DNA of 64,000 nt from Comamonas koreensis (lineage in GTDB: Bacteria; Pseudomonadota; Gammaproteobacteria; Burkholderiales; Burkholderiaceae_C), in the NCBI RefSeq assembly GCF_021026195.1, contig NZ_JAJNCT010000034.1, positions 1 to 64,000 on the forward strand. Reading direction: 5' to 3'. Below, piece by piece: positions 45,609 through 55,627 of this stretch. The notes beneath the pieces were generated by a model, which did no database searches, was not told where the DNA came from, and worked only from the letters and a program-made list of their open reading frames with translations. Each line of letters opens with the position of its first letter. Position 1 is the first letter of the stretch. Position numbers and translations under genes: made by a program.

Positions 45609-47696
45609 TTAGACCAAGCCAGTGGCGGTCAGCAGCATGTCGATCAGCTTGATGCCGGCAAACGGCACCAGCAAGCCTCCCAGACCGTAGATCAGCAGAT
45701 TGCGGCGCAGCAAGGCAGCCGCTCCCACGGCCCGGTAGCGCACGCCGCGCAAGGCCAGCGGCACCAGCGCGATGATGATCAGCGCATTGAAGATGACAGC
45801 GCTCAGAATGGCCGAATCGGCACTGTGCAAGCCCATGATGTTGAGCGATGCCAGTTGCGGGTAGGTGGCAACAAAGGCGGCCGGGATGATGGCAAAGTAC
45901 TTGGCGACATCGTTGGCAATGCTGAAGGTGGTGAGCGCGCCGCGCGTCATCAGCATCTGCTTGCCGGTCTCCACCACCTCGATGAGCTTGGTGGGGTTGC
46001 TGTCCAGGTCGACCATGTTGGCGGCTTCCTTGGCGGCCTGGGTGCCACTGTTCATCGCGACCGCGACATCGGCCTGGGCCAGCGCGGGGGCATCATTGGT
46101 GCCATCGCCCGTCATGGCCACCAGGCGGCCAGCGGCCTGGTGGCTGCGGATCAGCTGCAGCTTGTCCTCAGGCCGGGCCTCGGCCAGGTAGTCATCCACG
46201 CCGGCCTCGGCGGCGATGGCGGCGGCCGTCAGGGGGTTGTCGCCGGTCACCATCACGGTCTGGATGCCCATGCGGCGCAGCTGCGCAAAGCGCTCGCGCA
46301 TGCCGGGTTTGACAACGTCCTTGAGCTCGATGATGCCCAGCACCTGGGCGCCCTCGGCAACGACCAGCGGCGTGCTGCCCTTGCGCGAGACGCTCTCCAC
46401 CGCCAGCTGCACGGCCTGCGGAAACTGCCCGCCCAGCGACTCGACATGGCGGCGCAGCGCATCGGCCGCGCCTTTGCGCAGGCTGCGCAGGCCAGTGGGG
46501 CCGGCCAGGTCCAGGCCGCTCATGCGGGTCTGGGCGGTAAAGGGCACCGGCTGGGCCTGGGCGGGGTCGAGCGCTGCAGGGTTCAGGCCATGGCGCTCAT
46601 GGGCCAGGGCCACCACGCTGCGGCCTTCCGGGGTGTCATCGGCCATCGACGACAGCAGCGCGGCCTCGGCCAGCAGCGCCGCGCTCACGCCAGGCGCTGG
46701 CAAGAACTCGCTGGCCTGGCGGTTGCCCAGGGTGATGGTGCCGGTCTTGTCCAGCAGCAGCACGTCCACATCGCCTGCGGCCTCGACCGCGCGGCCCGAG
46801 GTGGCAATCACATTGGCCTGCATCATGCGGCCCATGCCGGCCACGCCAATGGCCGACAACAGGCCACCGATGGTGGTCGGGATCAGGCAGACCAGCAGCG
46901 CCACCAGCACGGCGATGCCGACGGCATTGCCGCTGCCCGATTGCGCCACCGCAAACACCGAGAACGGCCAGAGCGTGACGATGACCATCAGAAACACCAG
47001 GGTGAGCCCCACCAGCAGGATGCCCAGCGCCAGCTCGTTGGGGGTCTTCTGGCGCTTGGCCGATTCGACCATGGAGATCATGCGGTCCAGAAACGACTCG
47101 CCCGGGTTCACCGTGACCTCGACCACCAGCCAGTCCGACAGCACACGCGTGCCACCGGTCACCGACGAGAAATCGCCGCCGGCCTCGCGCACCACGGGGG
47201 CCGATTCACCGGTGATGGCGCTCTCATCGACCGAGGCCACGCCTTCGACCACGGTGCCGTCGAGCGCGATCACATCGCCGGCCTCCACCAGCAGGAACGT
47301 GCCCTTGGTCAGGCTGCTGGCTGGCTGGGCCGTCCAGGCGGCGCCATGCTGCGCCTGCTGCAGCACCTTGGCCACCGTGTCGCGCTTCATGCCGCGCAGG
47401 CTTGCGGCCTGCGCGCGGCTGCGGCCTTCGGCCAGCGCCTCGGCAAAGTTGGCAAACAGCACGGTGAACCACAGCCAACCGGCAATGGCCAAGGTAAAGC
47501 CGCTGTTGGCCTGGGCCATGAACAGCGCTTGCAGCCACAGCAAGCTGGTGAGCCAGGCGCCCAGGTAGACCACAAACATGACCGGGTTGGTCCATTGCAG
47601 GCGGGGCGAGAGTTTGCGCAGCGCATCCCAGGCAGCGGCCTGCAGCAGTGCCAGATCGCCCAGGCCGGCGGATGCCGTCAGTTTTTTCGTGTTCAT
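45609..47696 (-). CDS. kdpB: K+-transporting ATPase ATP-binding subunit
   Basis: KdpB, 695 residues, is the P-type ATPase engine of the KdpFABC pump. All hallmark motifs are present: [10 protein letters not shown] (actuator), [16 protein letters not shown] with the phosphorylated Asp, and [20 protein letters not shown]. Membrane segments lie near residues 35-85, 220-280 and at the C-terminus. Its ATG overlaps the kdpC stop (ATGA), so here kdpC comes before kdpB, the reverse of the usual kdpABC order. Confidence 0.97.
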   Translation of the reverse strand: MNTKKLTASAGLGDLALLQAAAWDALRKLSPRLQWTNPVMFVVYLGAWLTSLLWLQALFMAQANSGFTLAIAGWLWFTVLFANFAEALAEGRSRAQAASLRGMKRDTVAKVLQQAQHGAAWTAQPASSLTKGTFLLVEAGDVIALDGTVVEGVASVDESAITGESAPVVREAGGDFSSVTGGTRVLSDWLVVEVTVNPGESFLDRMISMVESAKRQKTPNELALGILLVGLTLVFLMVIVTLWPFSVFAVAQSGSGNAVGIAVLVALLVCLIPTTIGGLLSAIGVAGMGRMMQANVIATSGRAVEAAGDVDVLLLDKTGTITLGNRQASEFLPAPGVSAALLAEAALLSSMADDTPEGRSVVALAHERHGLNPAALDPAQAQPVPFTAQTRMSGLDLAGPTGLRSLRKGAADALRRHVESLGGQFPQAVQLAVESVSRKGSTPLVVAEGAQVLGIIELKDVVKPGMRERFAQLRRMGIQTVMVTGDNPLTAAAIAAEAGVDDYLAEARPEDKLQLIRSHQAAGRLVAMTGDGTNDAPALAQADVAVAMNSGTQAAKEAANMVDLDSNPTKLIEVVETGKQMLMTRGALTTFSIANDVAKYFAIIPAAFVATYPQLASLNIMGLHSADSAILSAVIFNALIIIALVPLALRGVRYRAVGAAALLRRNLLIYGLGGLLVPFAGIKLIDMLLTATGLV

Positions 47697-48400
47697 GGTT
47701 GGCTCCGGGTTGGCAGTGCATCCAGCGCCATATTGAGCGCCAGCACGTTCACGCGCGGCTCACCAAGCAGGTAGCCGGTGCGCTGCTGCGTGGCCTGGTC
47801 CAGCAACTGCTGCACCTGGGCGGGGGGCAATTGCCGCTCGCGCGCCACACGGGCCAGTTGCAGCTGGGCATTGGCGACCGAGATATGCGGATCCAGGCCC
47901 GAAGCCGATGCGGTGACCGCATCGACCGGCACGGCCGCATCGGCCGCCAGGCCGTTGGTGCTGCGGTACTGCGCCACACGTTCGGCCACGCTATCGGCCA
48001 GCCCCTGGCTGCTGACGCCCTGGTTGCTGGCCCCCGATAGGCCAGCGTTGTAAGGCGCAGCGATGCTGGCCCCGTCCTGCTTGGGGTCAGGCGCCGTCGT
48101 GGCGCTGGGCCGGCCATGGAAGTAGCGGGCGCTGTCAAAGTACTGGCCGATCAGGTCCGAGCCCACGATCTGGCCATCGCGCAGCACCAGCGAGCCATTG
48201 GCGGCATGGGGCAGCAGGGCCTGGGCGACGCCGGTGGTCGCCAGCGGGTAGGCCACGCCGCACAGCAGCAGCACCAGCACGGCGGCGCGGGCACTGCTGC
48301 CCAGGGTGCGGCCCCAGCCTGGGGCGGCGGGGGCGGCGGGGGCGGCGGCCTGCTGCGCATGCAGCGCTGGCAGGCGTTTATCGGAATCAAGGCTTGTCAT
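47693..48400 (-). CDS. kdpC: K+-transporting ATPase subunit C
   Basis: KdpC, 235 residues, is the single-span subunit that stabilises the Kdp pump and raises its ATP affinity. After an Ala/Pro-rich N-terminal extension the membrane helix ([20 protein letters not shown]) is followed by the family motifs [32 protein letters not shown]-type sequence ([13 protein letters not shown]) and [21 protein letters not shown] good AGGAG lies upstream of the ATG. It sits between kdpA and kdpB, unlike the standard order. It is longer than the usual ~190 residues because of the N-terminal extension. Confidence 0.96.
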   Translation of the reverse strand: MTSLDSDKRLPALHAQQAAAPAAPAAPGWGRTLGSSARAAVLVLLLCGVAYPLATTGVAQALLPHAANGSLVLRDGQIVGSDLIGQYFDSARYFHGRPSATTAPDPKQDGASIAAPYNAGLSGASNQGVSSQGLADSVAERVAQYRSTNGLAADAAVPVDAVTASASGLDPHISVANAQLQLARVARERQLPPAQVQQLLDQATQQRTGYLLGEPRVNVLALNMALDALPTRSQP

Positions 48401-48413
48401 GTTTTTCTCCTGC

Positions 48414-48434
48414 GGGCACGGCCTGGCCGTGCCC
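48414..48434. other. Stem-loop between kdpA and kdpC
   Basis: GGGCACGGC and GCCGTGCCC form a perfect 9-bp stem with a three-base loop in the 80-base gap after kdpA. There is no T run, so it is not an obvious terminator; it may stabilise the upstream mRNA end or adjust subunit levels. Confidence 0.5.
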
Positions 48435-48480
48435 CGGTTCGCGTCACATCAGTTGCAAGTTCGGTTCAAAAAGTGGGGGC

Positions 48481-50190
48481 TCAGGGGTAAAACTGCCCCG
48501 CCAGCATCTGCAGGTGCTCGACGACCGGCCCCAGCGCCAGCGCTGGCAGAAAGGTGAGGCCACCGACGACCAGCACCACAAACACCAGCAATCCGGTGAA
48601 CAGCGGCGTGGCGGTGGGGAAGGTGCCGGCACCGGCGGGCACGCTGGCCTTGCTGGCCATGCTGCCGGCCACAGCCAGCAGCGGCAGCAGGGTCAGGTAG
48701 CGTCCCATCAGCATCGCCAGGCCCAGCGTGGTGTTGAAGAAGGGCGTGTTGGCATTGAGGCCCGCAAAGGCCGAGCCGTTGTTGGCGGTGGCCGAGGCGT
48801 AGGCGTACAAGATTTCCGAGAAGCCATGCGGGCCCCGGTTGTTCAGGCTGTCGGCGGCACCCGGCCAGAGCATGGCCAGCGCCGTCCAGCCCAGAATGCA
48901 GGCGGGGTGGGCCAGCACCGACAGCATCACCAGCTTGATCTCGCGCACCTCGATCTTCTTGCCCAGGAACTCGGGCGTGCGCCCGATCATCATGCCGGCC
49001 AGGAACACCGTCAGGATGGCGTACTGCAGCAGGTTGATAAGGCCCACGCCATCGCCGCCAAACACACAGTTGAGCATCATCAGCGCTAGGGGCGTGATGC
49101 TGCCCAGCGGCGTGAGCGAGTCATGCATGGCATTGACCGAGCCGGTCGTGGCCGCCGTGGTGGCCGTGACGAACAACGCGGTATCGGTGATGCCAAAGCG
49201 CAGCTCCTTGCCTTCCATATTGCCGCCCGATTGGGTGGCGTTCCACTGCTGGTCGGCACCGGCGCGGGCCAGCAGGTTGCTGCCGTTTTGCTCGCCCGTC
49301 CAGACCAGGGCCAGAAAGCCCAGGAAGATGACCAGGCTCGCCCCAAAGAACACCCAGCCCTGGCGGCGCTTGAGCAGCATCGCGCCCAGCGCATAGGTCA
49401 TGCCGGCAGGGATCAGCAGCATCGCCAGGATGTGCAGCATATTGGTCAGCGGTGTGGGGTTTTCGAACGGATGGGCCGCATTCATGCTGAAGAACCCGCC
49501 GCCATTCGTGCCCAGGTGCTTGATGCTCTCGAGGCTGGCGACCGGGCCCATCAGCAACTGCTGGGTGCGGCCACCATCGATGGTGTGGGCCAGCACCTCG
49601 GTGCCCAGGGTTTGCGGCACGCCCTGCCAGACATAGACCAAGGCCAGCAGCAGCGACAGCGGTAGCAGCACGCGCCAGAGCATGCGCACAAAGTCCACCC
49701 AGTAGTTGCCAATGTCCTGGCTGCCTGCACGGGCCAGCCCGCGCACAAAACCGGCAGCTGCTGCCAGGCCGGCAGCGGAGCCTGCAAACATCAGCCCGGT
49801 GATCACGACCATCTGCGTGGCATTGCTCAGGCTGTTCTCGCCCGCATAGGCCTGCCAGTTGGTGTTGGTGATGAAGGACGCGGCGGTGTTGAACGCCAGG
49901 TCCGGCGTCTGCGCGGCGTTCTGCAGCGGGTTGAGCGGCAGGCTGCCCTGCAACCGCAGCAGCAGGTAGCCCAGCAGCATCAGCAGGCCGTTGCTGAGCA
50001 CCAGCACCGCGCCGTAGCGCTGCCAGCCCATGCGCTCTTGCGGATCCACGCCGATGGCGGCGTAGGTCCAGCGCTCCAGCCGGCTGTCGTGCGCACTGGT
50101 AAAGCAGCGTGCCAACCACCACCCCATGGGGATGGTGAGCAGCACCAGCACCGCCACGAAGGCGGCATATTCGATCCAGACTAAACCCAT
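48481..50190 (-). CDS. kdpA: K+-transporting ATPase K+-binding subunit
   Basis: KdpA, 569 residues, is the K+ channel-like subunit related to Trk/Ktr transporters. Ten or so membrane helices and four selectivity-filter-like loops can be seen: [54 protein letters not shown] and [17 protein letters not shown]. The ATG is preceded by a G-rich ribosome-binding site and lies 12 bases after the small ORF at 50203-50295. Confidence 0.98.
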   Translation of the reverse strand: MGLVWIEYAAFVAVLVLLTIPMGWWLARCFTSAHDSRLERWTYAAIGVDPQERMGWQRYGAVLVLSNGLLMLLGYLLLRLQGSLPLNPLQNAAQTPDLAFNTAASFITNTNWQAYAGENSLSNATQMVVITGLMFAGSAAGLAAAAGFVRGLARAGSQDIGNYWVDFVRMLWRVLLPLSLLLALVYVWQGVPQTLGTEVLAHTIDGGRTQQLLMGPVASLESIKHLGTNGGGFFSMNAAHPFENPTPLTNMLHILAMLLIPAGMTYALGAMLLKRRQGWVFFGASLVIFLGFLALVWTGEQNGSNLLARAGADQQWNATQSGGNMEGKELRFGITDTALFVTATTAATTGSVNAMHDSLTPLGSITPLALMMLNCVFGGDGVGLINLLQYAILTVFLAGMMIGRTPEFLGKKIEVREIKLVMLSVLAHPACILGWTALAMLWPGAADSLNNRGPHGFSEILYAYASATANNGSAFAGLNANTPFFNTTLGLAMLMGRYLTLLPLLAVAGSMASKASVPAGAGTFPTATPLFTGLLVFVVLVVGGLTFLPALALGPVVEHLQMLAGQFYP

Positions 50191-50202
50191 GTCAGCCCCC
50201 GC

Positions 50203-50295
50203 TCAGATGCGCACCAAGGCGCGAACAAAGCCCAGCAGGCCCACAAAGCAGGCCAGCGTGAGGCCGACGAATACGAGGTCTTGCAGCATGTACAT
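50203..50295 (-). CDS. 30-residue single-span membrane peptide in the kdp operon
   Basis: This short ORF encodes MYMLQDLVFVGLTLACFVGL then LGFVRALVRI, one predicted membrane helix with a basic end. GGGAGAGGG lies just upstream of the ATG, and the gene is 15 bases after kdpF and 12 before kdpA, so it looks translated as part of the operon. It is distinct from KdpF, which is also present. Similar tiny ORFs seem to occur ahead of kdpA elsewhere, but I cannot name a family. It may be an extra small subunit or regulator of the pump. Confidence 0.65.
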   Translation of the reverse strand: MYMLQDLVFVGLTLACFVGLLGFVRALVRI

Positions 50296-50310
50296 GGCCC
50301 TCTCCCTTTT

Positions 50311-50406
50311 TCAGAATTTTTCGGGCCGCAACAGCGCGTAACCCAGATAGACAAACAGCGCAGCACTGACCAGCGCGGCCAGCACCTCCACTCCATGGAT
50401 CCACAT
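50311..50406 (-). CDS. kdpF: K+-transporting ATPase small subunit KdpF
   Basis: This 31-residue peptide reads MWIHGVEVLAALVSAALFVY followed by LGYALLRPEKF. The single helix with the LxYALLRPEKF end is the KdpF hallmark; KdpF is a lipid-like stabiliser of the KdpABC complex. GGAGA lies upstream of the ATG. It is the first gene of the operon. Confidence 0.88.
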   Translation of the reverse strand: MWIHGVEVLAALVSAALFVYLGYALLRPEKF

Positions 50407-50543
50407 GGTTTTCTCCTCATACGCCGGTACTAGGCCACCCAATGCGGCCGGGCGCGGCGTGGTGTAGCACAGGCAAAACGCCTGCAGTGGGGCCAATGTA
50501 GGTTTGGGCGCATCAAGCAGGCGCTGAGAATGCGAAAGGGGAT

Positions 50544-50563
50544 ATCAAGATGGCATCAAGATG
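50544..50563. promoter_or_regulatory. 11-bp direct repeat upstream of kdpF, possible KdpE site
   Basis: ATCAAGATG occurs twice with an 11-base period (50544-50552 and 50555-50563), with a partial third copy, GCATCAAG, near 50510. Tandem sites spaced 10-11 bp are typical for OmpR-family dimers. It lies about 140 bases ahead of kdpF and about 90 ahead of the divergent acyltransferase gene. Confidence 0.45.
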
Positions 50564-50651
50564 CCGTCGCGCAGAAGCGATAAGCAGCCGTCCAGGCCAT
50601 GTATAGTGGTGCCGCGCTTGACCCCTCCCCTTATGCCTACGCCCTCCGTCC

Positions 50652-51650
50652 ATGCCCCATCGCAGCAACTCTTTTGACATTCTTCGCATCTGCGCGGCGC
50701 TGGGCGTGATCTTTTGCCACCACTACTACATCAGCGGCCGCGAGGGCCCTGCCTGGATGAATGTGGGCATGATTGGCGGCGTGTCGGTGATGACGTTTTT
50801 CACGATCAGCGGCTACCTGGTGACCACCAGCTGGCTGCGTGAGCCGCAGGTGTTCAAGTTCTGCGCCAAGCGCCTGCTGCGCCTGTGGCCCGGCATGATT
50901 GCGGCGGTGCTGCTGAACATCTACGTGTTTGGCGTGGTGTTTACCGATCTGCCTGCTCGCACATTTTTGACCCATGCCCAGACCTTGGAGTACTTCAAGA
51001 ACCTGCTGCTCTACCGCGCCTACGTCAACCTGCCCGAGGTGTTTTCCAGCAACCCGCTGAACAACTTGATGAACGGGCCGCTGTGGACCATTCCGATCGA
51101 GACCATGTGCTATGCCGCGTTGGCCGTAGCCGGCGTGGTGGGCGTTTTTCGCTACCGCTGGCTGGCGAGCCTGGTGCTGGTGGCCTACATCCTGCTGTTC
51201 ATTGCGCGCTACAACGCCGACTTCACCGGCACGATGATGCATTGGTGGGAGTACCCGGCCTACTTTGCCTGCGGCGCGCTGATCGCACTGCACCGGGACC
51301 GTTTCCTGGCCCATGGCGCCGCCATCACGTTCGGGCTGATTCCCGTGGCCTTGTTTTTCTGGCTGACGGGCTTGCAACATACGTCGGGCCTGGTGGTACT
51401 GCCGGCCTTGCTGATCTTTCTGGGCAGCTGCAGTTCGGCTTTCTCCGGCGCGGTCAGCCGCCTGGGTGATCCTTCCTATGGTGTCTACCTGTCGGGCTGC
51501 CCCATCGCCCAGGCGGTGTTTGCCTTGTGGCCGGGCATGAACTTCTATGCCAGCATGGGACTGTCGATGCTGCTGTCGATGCTGCTGGGCTATGCGCTGT
51601 GGCATTCGATTGAATCGCCTGCCTTGCGCCTGAAGCGCTATTTGCGCTAG
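50652..51650 (+). CDS. Acyltransferase-3 family membrane protein (copy 1)
   Basis: This 332-residue protein belongs to the OafA/YrhL-like acyltransferase 3 family, integral membrane enzymes that O-acetylate (or otherwise acylate) surface glycans. About ten membrane helices are predicted. The catalytic-type His and Arg motifs are at the start: RICAALGVIFCHHYYISG, and later FCAKRLLRLWPGM with the family's R-RL-P. The end ALWHSIESPALRLKRYLR contains the E-P-xLRxKR-type motif. It is a paralogue of the protein at 61674-62681 (shared GPLWTIP/GSLWTIP, HWWEYPAYF/HWWEFPAYF, YGVYL). It diverges from the kdp operon. Confidence 0.9.
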   Translation: MPHRSNSFDILRICAALGVIFCHHYYISGREGPAWMNVGMIGGVSVMTFFTISGYLVTTSWLREPQVFKFCAKRLLRLWPGMIAAVLLNIYVFGVVFTDLPARTFLTHAQTLEYFKNLLLYRAYVNLPEVFSSNPLNNLMNGPLWTIPIETMCYAALAVAGVVGVFRYRWLASLVLVAYILLFIARYNADFTGTMMHWWEYPAYFACGALIALHRDRFLAHGAAITFGLIPVALFFWLTGLQHTSGLVVLPALLIFLGSCSSAFSGAVSRLGDPSYGVYLSGCPIAQAVFALWPGMNFYASMGLSMLLSMLLGYALWHSIESPALRLKRYLR

Positions 51651-51797
51651 GGACCGGCTGCAAAACTCCCTGCCGTGGTCTGAACACGGTCCCGGGCGAT
51701 CCGGGCCCATCCCAGTTGGCGAGGGTTCTGCAGAGGAGCCCAAGCCTCACCCCCACATGCCCGGATAAATGCTTTCCGTTAAAATGCCCGCAGTCCC

Positions 51798-51823
51798 AGC
51801 CAGCACCTGCTGGCTTTGTTTTT
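51798..51823 (+). terminator. Terminator-like hairpin just upstream of prfC
   Basis: AGCCAGC-acct-GCTGGCT followed by TTGTTTTTT forms an intrinsic terminator. It lies 44 bases before the prfC start and about 150 after the acyltransferase stop. A TAAAAT box lies just upstream of it (51779-51784), so it could be either the end of the acyltransferase transcript or an attenuator in the prfC leader. Confidence 0.7.
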
Positions 51824-51866
51824 TGGCAGCCCGGTCCCGGGCCTGCGCTCATTGCTCTTCCGTACT

Positions 51867-53492
51867 GTGTCCTACGCTCCCGAAACCCAACGCCGCCGCA
51901 CCTTTGCGATCATCTCCCACCCGGACGCGGGTAAGACCACCCTGACCGAAAAGCTGCTGCTGTTCTCCGGTGCGATCCAGATCGCGGGCGCCGTGAAGGG
52001 CCGCAAGGCCTCGCGCCACGCGACCTCGGACTGGATGGAGATTGAAAAGCAACGTGGTATTTCGGTGGCCTCGTCGGTGATGCAGATGAGCTACCGCGAC
52101 CATGTCATCAACCTGCTCGACACCCCCGGCCACAAGGACTTCTCGGAAGACACCTACCGGGTGCTGACGGCCGTGGACTCGGCGCTGATGGTGATCGATG
52201 CGGCCAACGGTGTGGAATCGCAGACCCGCCGCCTGATCGAGGTCTGCCGCCAGCGCGATACGCCCATCATCACCTTCGTCAACAAGATGGACCGCGAAGT
52301 GCGCGATCCGCTGGACATCATGGACGAGGTCGAGCGCGAGCTGGGCATGCCCTGCTGCCCCATCACCTGGCCCGTCGGCCAGGGCAAGAGCTTTGGCGGC
52401 ATCATCAACCTGCTGACCCAAAGCATGACCGTGTTTGCGCCAGGCAGCGACCGCGGCCCCAAGGATTTTGAAGTCATCCCGCTGAGCGAGAGCGACAAGC
52501 TGCGCAGCCGCTTTGGCCAGGCCTTTGACGATGCGCTCGACTCGATGGAGCTGGCCCAGGGCGCCTCCGCCGAATGGAACCATGCCGACTTTCTGGCCGG
52601 CAAGCTGACCCCGGTGTTCTTCGGCTCGGGTGTGAACAACTTCGGTGTGATGGAAGTGCTCGACGCGGTGGTGGATATGTCGCCACCGCCCGGCCCCCGC
52701 ATCGCCTACACCGAGGTCAACCGCAACCGCGAAGAGAAAACCATCCATCCGGAAGACAGCAGCTTCTCGGGCGTGGTGTTCAAGGTGCAGGCCAATATGG
52801 ACAGCAACCACCGCGACCGCATCGCCTTTGTGCGCGTGGCTTCGGGCAAGTACACCCCCGGCATGAAGATGAAGGTGCAGCGTACCGCCAAGGAACTGCG
52901 CCCCACCAGCGTGGTGACCTTCATGAGCCAGCGCCGCGAAGCCGTGGACGAGGCCTATGCCGGCGACATCATCGGCTTTACCACGCACGGCGGCGTACAG
53001 CTGGGCGACACCATCACCGATGGACCCAACCTGCAGTTCACCGGCCTGCCGTTCTTCGCGCCAGAAATGTTCATGACCGTGGTGCTGAAGAACCCGCTGC
53101 GCACCAAGCAGCTGCAGCAGGGCCTGATGCAGCTGGGCGAAGAAGGCGCCATCCAGGTCTTCAAGCCCGATGCCGGCGGCAACATGCTGCTGGGCGCCGT
53201 CGGCCAGCTTCAGTTTGAAGTGGTGCAGCACCGCCTGAAGACCGAATACGACTGCGAAGTGCGGCTGGAAGGCTGCCAGTACACGGGCGCCCGCTGGATC
53301 ACCGCCGACACCCCCGCCGAACTGCGCGAATTTGAACACGCCTACCCGCTGCGCCTGGCCCATGACGCGGCCAACACCCTGGCGTATCTGTGCACCAGCC
53401 CGTATGACGTGCGCCTGGCGCAGGAGCGTTTTCCGAAGATCCACTTCCATCCGCTGCGCGAGCATGCGGGGTTGGAATTGCAGACCTCCTGA
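51867..53492 (+). CDS. prfC: Peptide chain release factor 3
   Basis: RF3, about 541 residues, is the GTPase that recycles RF1/RF2 from terminated ribosomes. GTPase motifs are HPDAGKTTLTEK, DTPGHKDFSEDTYRVL and NKMDREVRDPLD; the RF3-specific KASRHATSDWMEIEKQRGIS and the C-terminal RLEGCQYTGARWI are also present. I chose the GTG at 51867 (VSYAPETQRRRTFAIISH), which matches the family start; the earlier TTG in frame lies within the terminator-like hairpin. Confidence 0.96.
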   Translation: MSYAPETQRRRTFAIISHPDAGKTTLTEKLLLFSGAIQIAGAVKGRKASRHATSDWMEIEKQRGISVASSVMQMSYRDHVINLLDTPGHKDFSEDTYRVLTAVDSALMVIDAANGVESQTRRLIEVCRQRDTPIITFVNKMDREVRDPLDIMDEVERELGMPCCPITWPVGQGKSFGGIINLLTQSMTVFAPGSDRGPKDFEVIPLSESDKLRSRFGQAFDDALDSMELAQGASAEWNHADFLAGKLTPVFFGSGVNNFGVMEVLDAVVDMSPPPGPRIAYTEVNRNREEKTIHPEDSSFSGVVFKVQANMDSNHRDRIAFVRVASGKYTPGMKMKVQRTAKELRPTSVVTFMSQRREAVDEAYAGDIIGFTTHGGVQLGDTITDGPNLQFTGLPFFAPEMFMTVVLKNPLRTKQLQQGLMQLGEEGAIQVFKPDAGGNMLLGAVGQLQFEVVQHRLKTEYDCEVRLEGCQYTGARWITADTPAELREFEHAYPLRLAHDAANTLAYLCTSPYDVRLAQERFPKIHFHPLREHAGLELQTS

Positions 53493-53629
53493 TCGCGCCG
53501 GTACCAGATACCGATGGCCCACCGCCACGCCAGCCCCCAACTGCCTTTGCAAGCCGATGTCACCCGGCATAGCGACTTGCAGGCCTTGGAGGGTGGCCAA
53601 CGGGGGGCGATAAGCCTGCCCCGATCGCG

Positions 53630-55351
53630 ATGGCGCTGATCGGCTTTGTCCTTGGCCAGTACGCGCAACTGCTGGCTTTCATTGCCGCTTGCTGGGGGCT
53701 TGGCACCTTCCTCTGGCCCGCCTCCGATCTGCCCACACGCCAGCCTTTGCGCATCGCGCTGGGTATGGGTTTGGTCATTTGTGCGCTGCAGGGGCTGGCC
53801 ATTGCAGGCTTGCTCAACACCGCATCGGTGCTGCTCGTCATCGGCTGCGGGTTGGTCGCTGCTGCGCTGCAAATCCGTCAGATGGCCTGGCCCCTGTATG
53901 CGTTGGGATGGCCGCTGCTGCTCTTGCTGCTGGCCACGTTGCCCACCTTGTTCGCCCCGCTGCGCCCGCCCCTGGCCTGGGATGCGCTGATGTACCACCT
54001 GCCCCATGCGCGGGAGTGGGCGCTGACCGGACATCTGGGTGTGCACGAATGGCTGCGCTACCCCTGGTTCCCCTACAACTTTGACCTGCTGTTTGCAGCC
54101 GCCCTGGTGCTGGGCAACGATGTGCTGCCACAGCTGATCCATGCAAGCACGGGCTGGGTAACAGCCTGGTTGCTCTACCGGCTGGCCATGCAATACCTGC
54201 CTGCACCTGCTGGCGCCGCAGCTGCTCTGGCCACCGTGACCTGGCTGGTCACCAGCCGCAGCCACTACAGCGCCGCCTATGTGGACATGGCCGTGGCGAT
54301 GTTCCTGACCGCTGCGTTCACCGCCATGCTGGCCAGCATCGGGCCCGCAGGCCGACGAGCGGTATGGCTGGCAGCCTTCCTGTTAGGCGTAGCCGCTGGC
54401 AGCAAGTACCAGGTGCTGGGGCTGCTGCCTCTGTTTGGGGCTGCGCTGCTGTGGCGCCACCGCTTGCAAGGCCCTGGCTGGTGCATCCGCAGCGAATGGC
54501 CCGCCTGGCTGTGTGCCGCCCTGGCCTTTGCGCTGCCATGTATTTACTGGTATGCCCGCAATGCCCTGCTCACGGGAGATCCCGTCAACCCGCTGGGCGG
54601 GCGCCTGCTGGGTTTCACGGACTGGAATCTGGACGACTACCTCTGGCAGCTGCAGGACCTGCGCAACCATGCAGCTTGGCCGCATTGGGCACTGTGGCCC
54701 GCGTTGGCCGCGCCCCTGCTGCCATCCCTGCGACGCATTCCGGCGCTGCGCGCGGCTTGGCTGGTGGCCGCCTATATGGCCCTGGTCTGGCTGCTGAGTT
54801 CCCGCTATCCGCGCTATCTGCTGCCCGCCTACCCACTCATAAGCTGGCTGTCGGCAGCTGTTTGCGTGCAACTCTTGCACCAACTGCCTGCCAAGCCAGG
54901 CCAACGCCTGACCGCCGCATTGGTAGCTTTACTGGTGCTGACACTGGGATTCATCGGTGCACGAAGTATCGCCAAATCATGGCCGCTGATCGCCCCCACC
55001 GAGGCCGCACGCGATGCCGTGCTGCAGAAGCAGGTCGCTGGCTACCAAGTCTGGCGGTACCTGCAGGAACACCCCGAGACCAAGCTGTACCAGATGGGCC
55101 TGGAAGACAGCCTGTACTATGCGCCACGTGCGACATGGGGCGATATCTTCGGCCCATGGCGCTACCGCGACTACCAAAATCTGGCTCCGCAGCCGCTGCA
55201 CCACAAACTGAGGTCCGAAGGCTTTACGGCGCTTGTGATCCACACTGGTCGGGTGCCGACTGTGGCACAACAGCCTGAATTTTTGCAATATTTTGAATTA
55301 ATGCTGGTCCACGGCGAGATCTACCTGTATGGTTTAAGACCATGCATTTAA
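53630..55351 (+). CDS. Polytopic GT-C type glycosyltransferase-like protein
   Basis: This 573-residue protein has about a dozen membrane helices and a soluble C-terminal part of about 100 residues. The first large loop carries WDALMYHLPHAREWALTGHL, matching the D-x3-YH-P motif of the ArnT/PMT-like GT-C superfamily, in which the Asp is catalytic. A second motif, SRYPRYLLPAYPLISWL, is the typical RY-P-P segment near the last helices. Such enzymes use polyprenyl-phosphate sugars to glycosylate lipids, glycans or proteins on the periplasmic side. It starts 138 bases after prfC. The specific donor and acceptor are unknown. Confidence 0.78.
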   Translation: MALIGFVLGQYAQLLAFIAACWGLGTFLWPASDLPTRQPLRIALGMGLVICALQGLAIAGLLNTASVLLVIGCGLVAAALQIRQMAWPLYALGWPLLLLLLATLPTLFAPLRPPLAWDALMYHLPHAREWALTGHLGVHEWLRYPWFPYNFDLLFAAALVLGNDVLPQLIHASTGWVTAWLLYRLAMQYLPAPAGAAAALATVTWLVTSRSHYSAAYVDMAVAMFLTAAFTAMLASIGPAGRRAVWLAAFLLGVAAGSKYQVLGLLPLFGAALLWRHRLQGPGWCIRSEWPAWLCAALAFALPCIYWYARNALLTGDPVNPLGGRLLGFTDWNLDDYLWQLQDLRNHAAWPHWALWPALAAPLLPSLRRIPALRAAWLVAAYMALVWLLSSRYPRYLLPAYPLISWLSAAVCVQLLHQLPAKPGQRLTAALVALLVLTLGFIGARSIAKSWPLIAPTEAARDAVLQKQVAGYQVWRYLQEHPETKLYQMGLEDSLYYAPRATWGDIFGPWRYRDYQNLAPQPLHHKLRSEGFTALVIHTGRVPTVAQQPEFLQYFELMLVHGEIYLYGLRPCI

Positions 55352-55627
55352 GCATGCGTCTATACCAAGCATTAAATCCACTTGGATTAGTCGGCCGTTT
55401 GACTCGAAGAATAGATTTGCAGCATTAACTTATCTATTTTTCAAGCCAAATCCAGATGCAAGAACATCCAGTCTTAGTCTATGCACTTATGCAGGCCCCA
55501 TTCAAATTATCACCGAGCATCTAACTAAAAAATAAGACTAGCGACTAGACAAAGAGCAATTAAATCCCATCCAAATAACCGGCGTTCGCTCCAAATATTT
55601 ACAGCTTCTAAATATTCAGCCTCATTT

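Noticed and set aside
51816-51866. TTG start of prfC at 51816
   Set aside because: It lies within a terminator hairpin and T run; the GTG at 51867 matches the RF3 N-terminus.
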